Shown here piece by piece: positions 57,001 through 60,000 of a stretch of DNA of 60,000 nt; the first letter of the stretch is position 1, and each line of letters starts with the position of its first letter. Source of the stretch: Symsagittifera roscoffensis (lineage: Eukaryota > Xenacoelomorpha > Acoela > Convolutidae); assembly GCF_963678635.1 (NCBI RefSeq), contig NC_087062.1, forward strand, positions 22,123,789 to 22,183,788. The letters run 5' to 3'. The position numbers and the translations under genes were made by a program. Below the pieces are notes generated by a model. It was given only the letters and a program-made list of their open reading frames with translations, was not told the DNA's origin and searched no databases.

Positions 57001-57099
57001 GTGTTGTCTCTCTAGGGTTTTCACACAACCACAGACTTCAACACCAGATTACTACGCTCGGGATACCACCAGGTCTGCAGCAAGCAGTGGCAGGAAAAC
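54024..57099. repeat. Tandem unit 2 (LTR-B part plus last ORF), about 3.08 kb
   Basis: Starts inside LTR-B at CTCAGTATACCCAGACC, continues through the rest of LTR-B and the last ORF to about 57024, then re-enters the ORF-to-LTR junction. It repeats as unit 3 with a spacing of 3076-3077 bp at every landmark checked (54183/57259, 55520/58597, 56496/59573). Confidence 0.93.
55546..57024 (-). pseudogene. Last-ORF relic, tandem unit 2 (longest toward block III)
   Basis: Carries about 30 codons missing from the main element (MKTLERQHKQLTILFGNVVM, KARTERELIAGCHGGTEV), where ILFGN may be the SGNH block III Gly-x-Asn. It then continues as NLVTALGFYSMFGSL and onward. Broken by TGA after LESIP (near 56470), by TAA at about 55942 (GAA elsewhere) and by TGA at about 55681 (TGT elsewhere). 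The N-terminal coiled coil and GDS segment are absent. Upstream of 57024 it joins the ORF-LTR junction. Confidence 0.82.
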
Positions 57100-60000
57100 T
57101 CAGTATCCCCAGACCACGAGGTCACTCCTAAAAACAGGGCTATTACTATTTATTGAATTATTATTGTTTTTGTTCAGTAGATAAAAATCATCATCTCCAT
57201 CGGCGATGGATCAACCCTTTCCCCCAACTCCTAGCTTCTCATCAACAGCAGAATGAATTCAGATGTTAATTAAATTCAATTCAGGACATAATAGGGAAGC
57301 TAAAAATTTGTATAAAATGATATAAGTTCCAGTCCCAAGACCCCTCCGGATTCTTGAATCCGGGGAAATAAGACTCTTATTCTCCTTCCGGAAGGCTGTC
57401 TTCCACCCTTCACCGTTGTTCGCAACGGCCTTGCAACTATTAAAGCGACACAATAGTTGCAACTCGGAACAGTCTCTGCTACTTCTGCAACTCGTTGTTG
57501 TTTTCCAATCACAATTCTCGTTGTTATCGCTATCGCAACTAATGTTGTTGTTGTGTTTTACTTCGGTTTTCTGCCAAAATGGTCGTTTCTGACGTTTCTC
57601 AGAAATATAACGTCATACTTCGAATTTTTAAAATTTCAAAATACCAGAATATCTTGACCTTCACCGTTTGACTAATCGTCCCAATTACGTTGTTAATCTC
57701 TTAAAACGGTCAATTCGGAAAGTTAGCTGCTAAAATTTCGAATCTGTTGCGTCTGCATTTTGGTGTATTCTGGTCGAATGTCACATACTTCCCGGACAGT
57801 CCGGTCAATGTCCTCCTTGAATCTCGCAATTTTCGTAAAATTGGTACAGTGTCATCGAACAGAATTTACAAAATGCACGAAATTACTTTTATCCACGTCA
57901 CATCGACTCACTGCAGAATATAAATGGCATCAGACTACATCACTATAGCCTTCAAATTTTTTCATTAATCTGCACATTGAGGATATGACCTAAGATAAAA
58001 ACATATTTTCTGACTTCCAATGGGAATGCCCTGATTAATACTTTTTCTCCTAGGTTTTTAAAAGATGTTGGTTTGCAGGACAGTCCTGCCAACCAACAAG
58101 CTAAAATTATCCTACTATGCTTTTTCACTTCGGAAATCTTGCTTGTTTTTGTCCCGAATTTTAAAACTAGGAAACTCTGTGGTTAGAAAGAACAATGAAA
58201 CAATCTTCCTCTTCTTCGAGATTACCCAAGCCTTTCATATCACCACAAAGTGCTTAGTTCTCCTAGTTGATTAAAAACAGTCATGCAGGCTGGAATATTT
58301 AAATATACTCTTTACTCAAACCTTTCTAAATAAATAGTAAGTAAGTGTCTCTAAAGCCACTTACTAAAATCAAAATGCAAATTTAAAAACGCAACAAATT
58401 CTTTATTGATCAAAGCTCAACTAAATGTTTCAGTTTTCAATTACAACTTGGTTGCTTAGTTTCTCACTTGAGTTTTTCTCACACACATAAAACAATTCTG
58501 AGTTTTAACTTCTTCTTTTTCGTCACTCCTTTGTTTCTCTTCTTTTTGTCGTTTAGAAGTTCTAAAACTTCTAAATTCTTCTAATTTCCTTTCTTTTTGC
58601 CTCTTGTTCTTTCGACCGTTTGTCAATGTTCCATCTCTTCCTCCTGTGACACTGACTCTGCACTTTCAGTTACTGTGTCTTGCAACACATCGTTAGCTAT
58701 TCTGACGCTGTTGGAAGCAGTCCTCCAACACTTCTGCTCTTCTACCATCTGTTTGCAACAAGGTAGGGGGTCCACGTTAGATTCTCTGTTTCGGCAGAAG
58801 CTGTTGTGGAGACACAACGTCACGTTTTTCTCCAAATCTTCCTTCAACATCTCTTCCTTGTCCTTTCCACTACGTTCACTCGTCCTGGAAATTCTCTTTA
58901 CAGCGGTGGTCACTGCATTCCGATGAGTCACGAAAGCTCGCTTGAAAGCTCCTGCTCCAATGTCCAGCTGATATCCACTGTACACTCTGCCGTGCTTCGA
59001 CATATGCTTTTTGGCATATTCGTACAACCATGCAGTCATGTTAGCTCTGAACCATGGCATCAATCGTCTTCTCGTCCATATATTTTTCACTTCCATCGGA
59101 ATGTTTAGAATCTTGCACATTGTCTCAAAAAGATCTAAATCTTTTAGACAATCCAATTTCTGCAACTGTTCTCTCGTCGGTGCCTCCTGTCTATTGTTTT
59201 CTCTCACATGAGCCTCCAGCCATCGTATCGCCATCATAACTCCCACTATCACTTTCGTTATGGGCCGTGATGAGTCTGGTAAACCCATGGAGATCAACAC
59301 CAGATTACTACGCTCGGGATACCACCAGGTCTGCAGCAAGCAGTGGCAGGGAAACTCGTCGTGTGTCAACATGATGCTCCTCCAATTACGTTTTCCCGAA
59401 GCTTTCAGTAATGGTTCCACTTCCATCATCACTCGGTGGACTTCATCATTCTCGTCCACTGTATTGTAATCCGTAAAAGTTGATCCTTTCTGTTTCTGTC
59501 TTTCAAAGTCACTGAAGTTCCCACTCACGTATCCCATGAACTTCCTTCACGGTATCGATTCCAACACATCCTTTGTTCTCTCTGGAACTGCTGAGAACAT
59601 CTTACATAGCAACTCGTAAGATTTTTCGGACATTCTTGTTAGTCTCACACACTTTGGCACTGAGAAGGCTTGATCCACGATCGTTCTCGTACTCTTTACA
59701 TCCACAGCTACGAAATGCACCGGGTATCTCCTCTTGCACATTGGAGCCAATGTCGATCCCACCAAACATCGTGCTCCTGATGGTCTACAATAAGACTCAC
59801 CATGTCTGATGTTCATTTCCGTCTCGATCGCTTCCCTCCATTTTCCTATGTACTTTTGCTCAGTTTGCAGAACTCCTGGGAACACTTCTACACTGATGGC
59901 TGTGACCATCTCATGTTTCTGTTCTAGATTCAATAGTGACTCTAAAGAACCAAACATGCTGTAGAAACCTAGTGCAGTCACTAGATTCACCTCAGTTCCT
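57100..60000. repeat. Tandem unit 3, cut by the window end
   Basis: Near-identical copy of unit 2 with a few base changes, for example TGGACTTCATCATT against TGGACATCATCATT near 59439 and an intact GAA codon where unit 2 has TAA. It runs off the right edge inside the last ORF, so more units may follow. Confidence 0.92.
58623..60000 (-). pseudogene. Last-ORF relic, tandem unit 3 (best-preserved C-terminus)
   Basis: Two open stretches in one frame: 59550-60000 (continues off the window) and 58623-59537, separated only by a TGA at 59547-59549 shared with unit 2, where the main element has GGA. The 304-codon C-terminal stretch is uninterrupted, which shows how the parts at 34229-34858 and 34864-35616 were once joined. 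It contains IMLTHDEFPCHCLLQT, AIRWLEAHVREN and EYAKKHMSKHGR. No known domain is recognised. Confidence 0.82.

Noticed and set aside
1-60000. tRNA, rRNA or other standard RNA genes
   Set aside because: I found no cloverleaf with A and B boxes and no rRNA-like conserved stretch. The only tRNA-related signal is the primer-binding site.

Overview
This is AT-rich eukaryotic, almost certainly invertebrate metazoan, repetitive DNA. There is no bacterial gene structure. The only long coding signal is a Ty3/gypsy-type LTR retrotransposon on the minus strand. A few short open segments end in GT-AG splice-like signals and could be host exons. The species cannot be fixed from the sequence. The pol wording reminds me of gypsy elements of marine invertebrates such as cnidarians, but that is an unverified impression.

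Layout. (1) 1-2530: AT-rich flank with one candidate minus-strand exon and an 18-bp inverted repeat. (2) About 2535-19080: roughly 16.5 kb of satellite DNA with a basic period of about 231 bp, about 70 monomers of at least three subtypes. It is organised into several different higher-order repeats (about 847/926, 1099, 925 and 696 bp), some present as three near-identical neighbours. (3) About 19080-21000: strongly decayed relics of the same monomer. (4) 20402-32077: nested tandem duplications with units of about 1.4, 2.1 and 3.9 kb. They carry a pair of long perfect-looking hairpins and a conserved 163-nt candidate first exon, each in three copies. (5) 31426-51490: a composite LTR retrotransposon bounded by two near-identical 1.56-kb LTR-like blocks (type A). 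(6) 51515-60000: head-to-tail copies of a second LTR type (B) joined to the 3' end of the element's last ORF, in units of about 3.08 kb, running off the right edge.

The retrotransposon reads right to left: LTR-A, a tRNA primer-binding site, a 3-kb leader rich in a CCCCTCCGGATT motif, a small ORF, a coiled-coil Gag-like ORF, then Gag capsid with two CCHC knuckles and a DTG protease. Reverse transcriptase (broken by two frameshifts, with YVDE in place of YVDD), RNase H, HHCC plus DD35E integrase and the GPY/F tail follow. After a second in-frame stop there is a macro (ADP-ribose-binding-like) domain in the same frame. A separate downstream ORF has an N-terminal coiled coil and a GDS...GGAT signature suggesting an SGNH/GDSL-type hydrolase, followed by a long domain I do not recognise. 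A partial LTR-B lies between this ORF and LTR-A.

The element as read is dead (two in-frame stops, two frameshifts, a deletion in the last ORF), but its domain set is unusual. The most interesting points are the Pol-linked macro domain, the SGNH-like accessory ORF, the leader motif array, the tandem LTR-ORF array and the mixed higher-order satellite.
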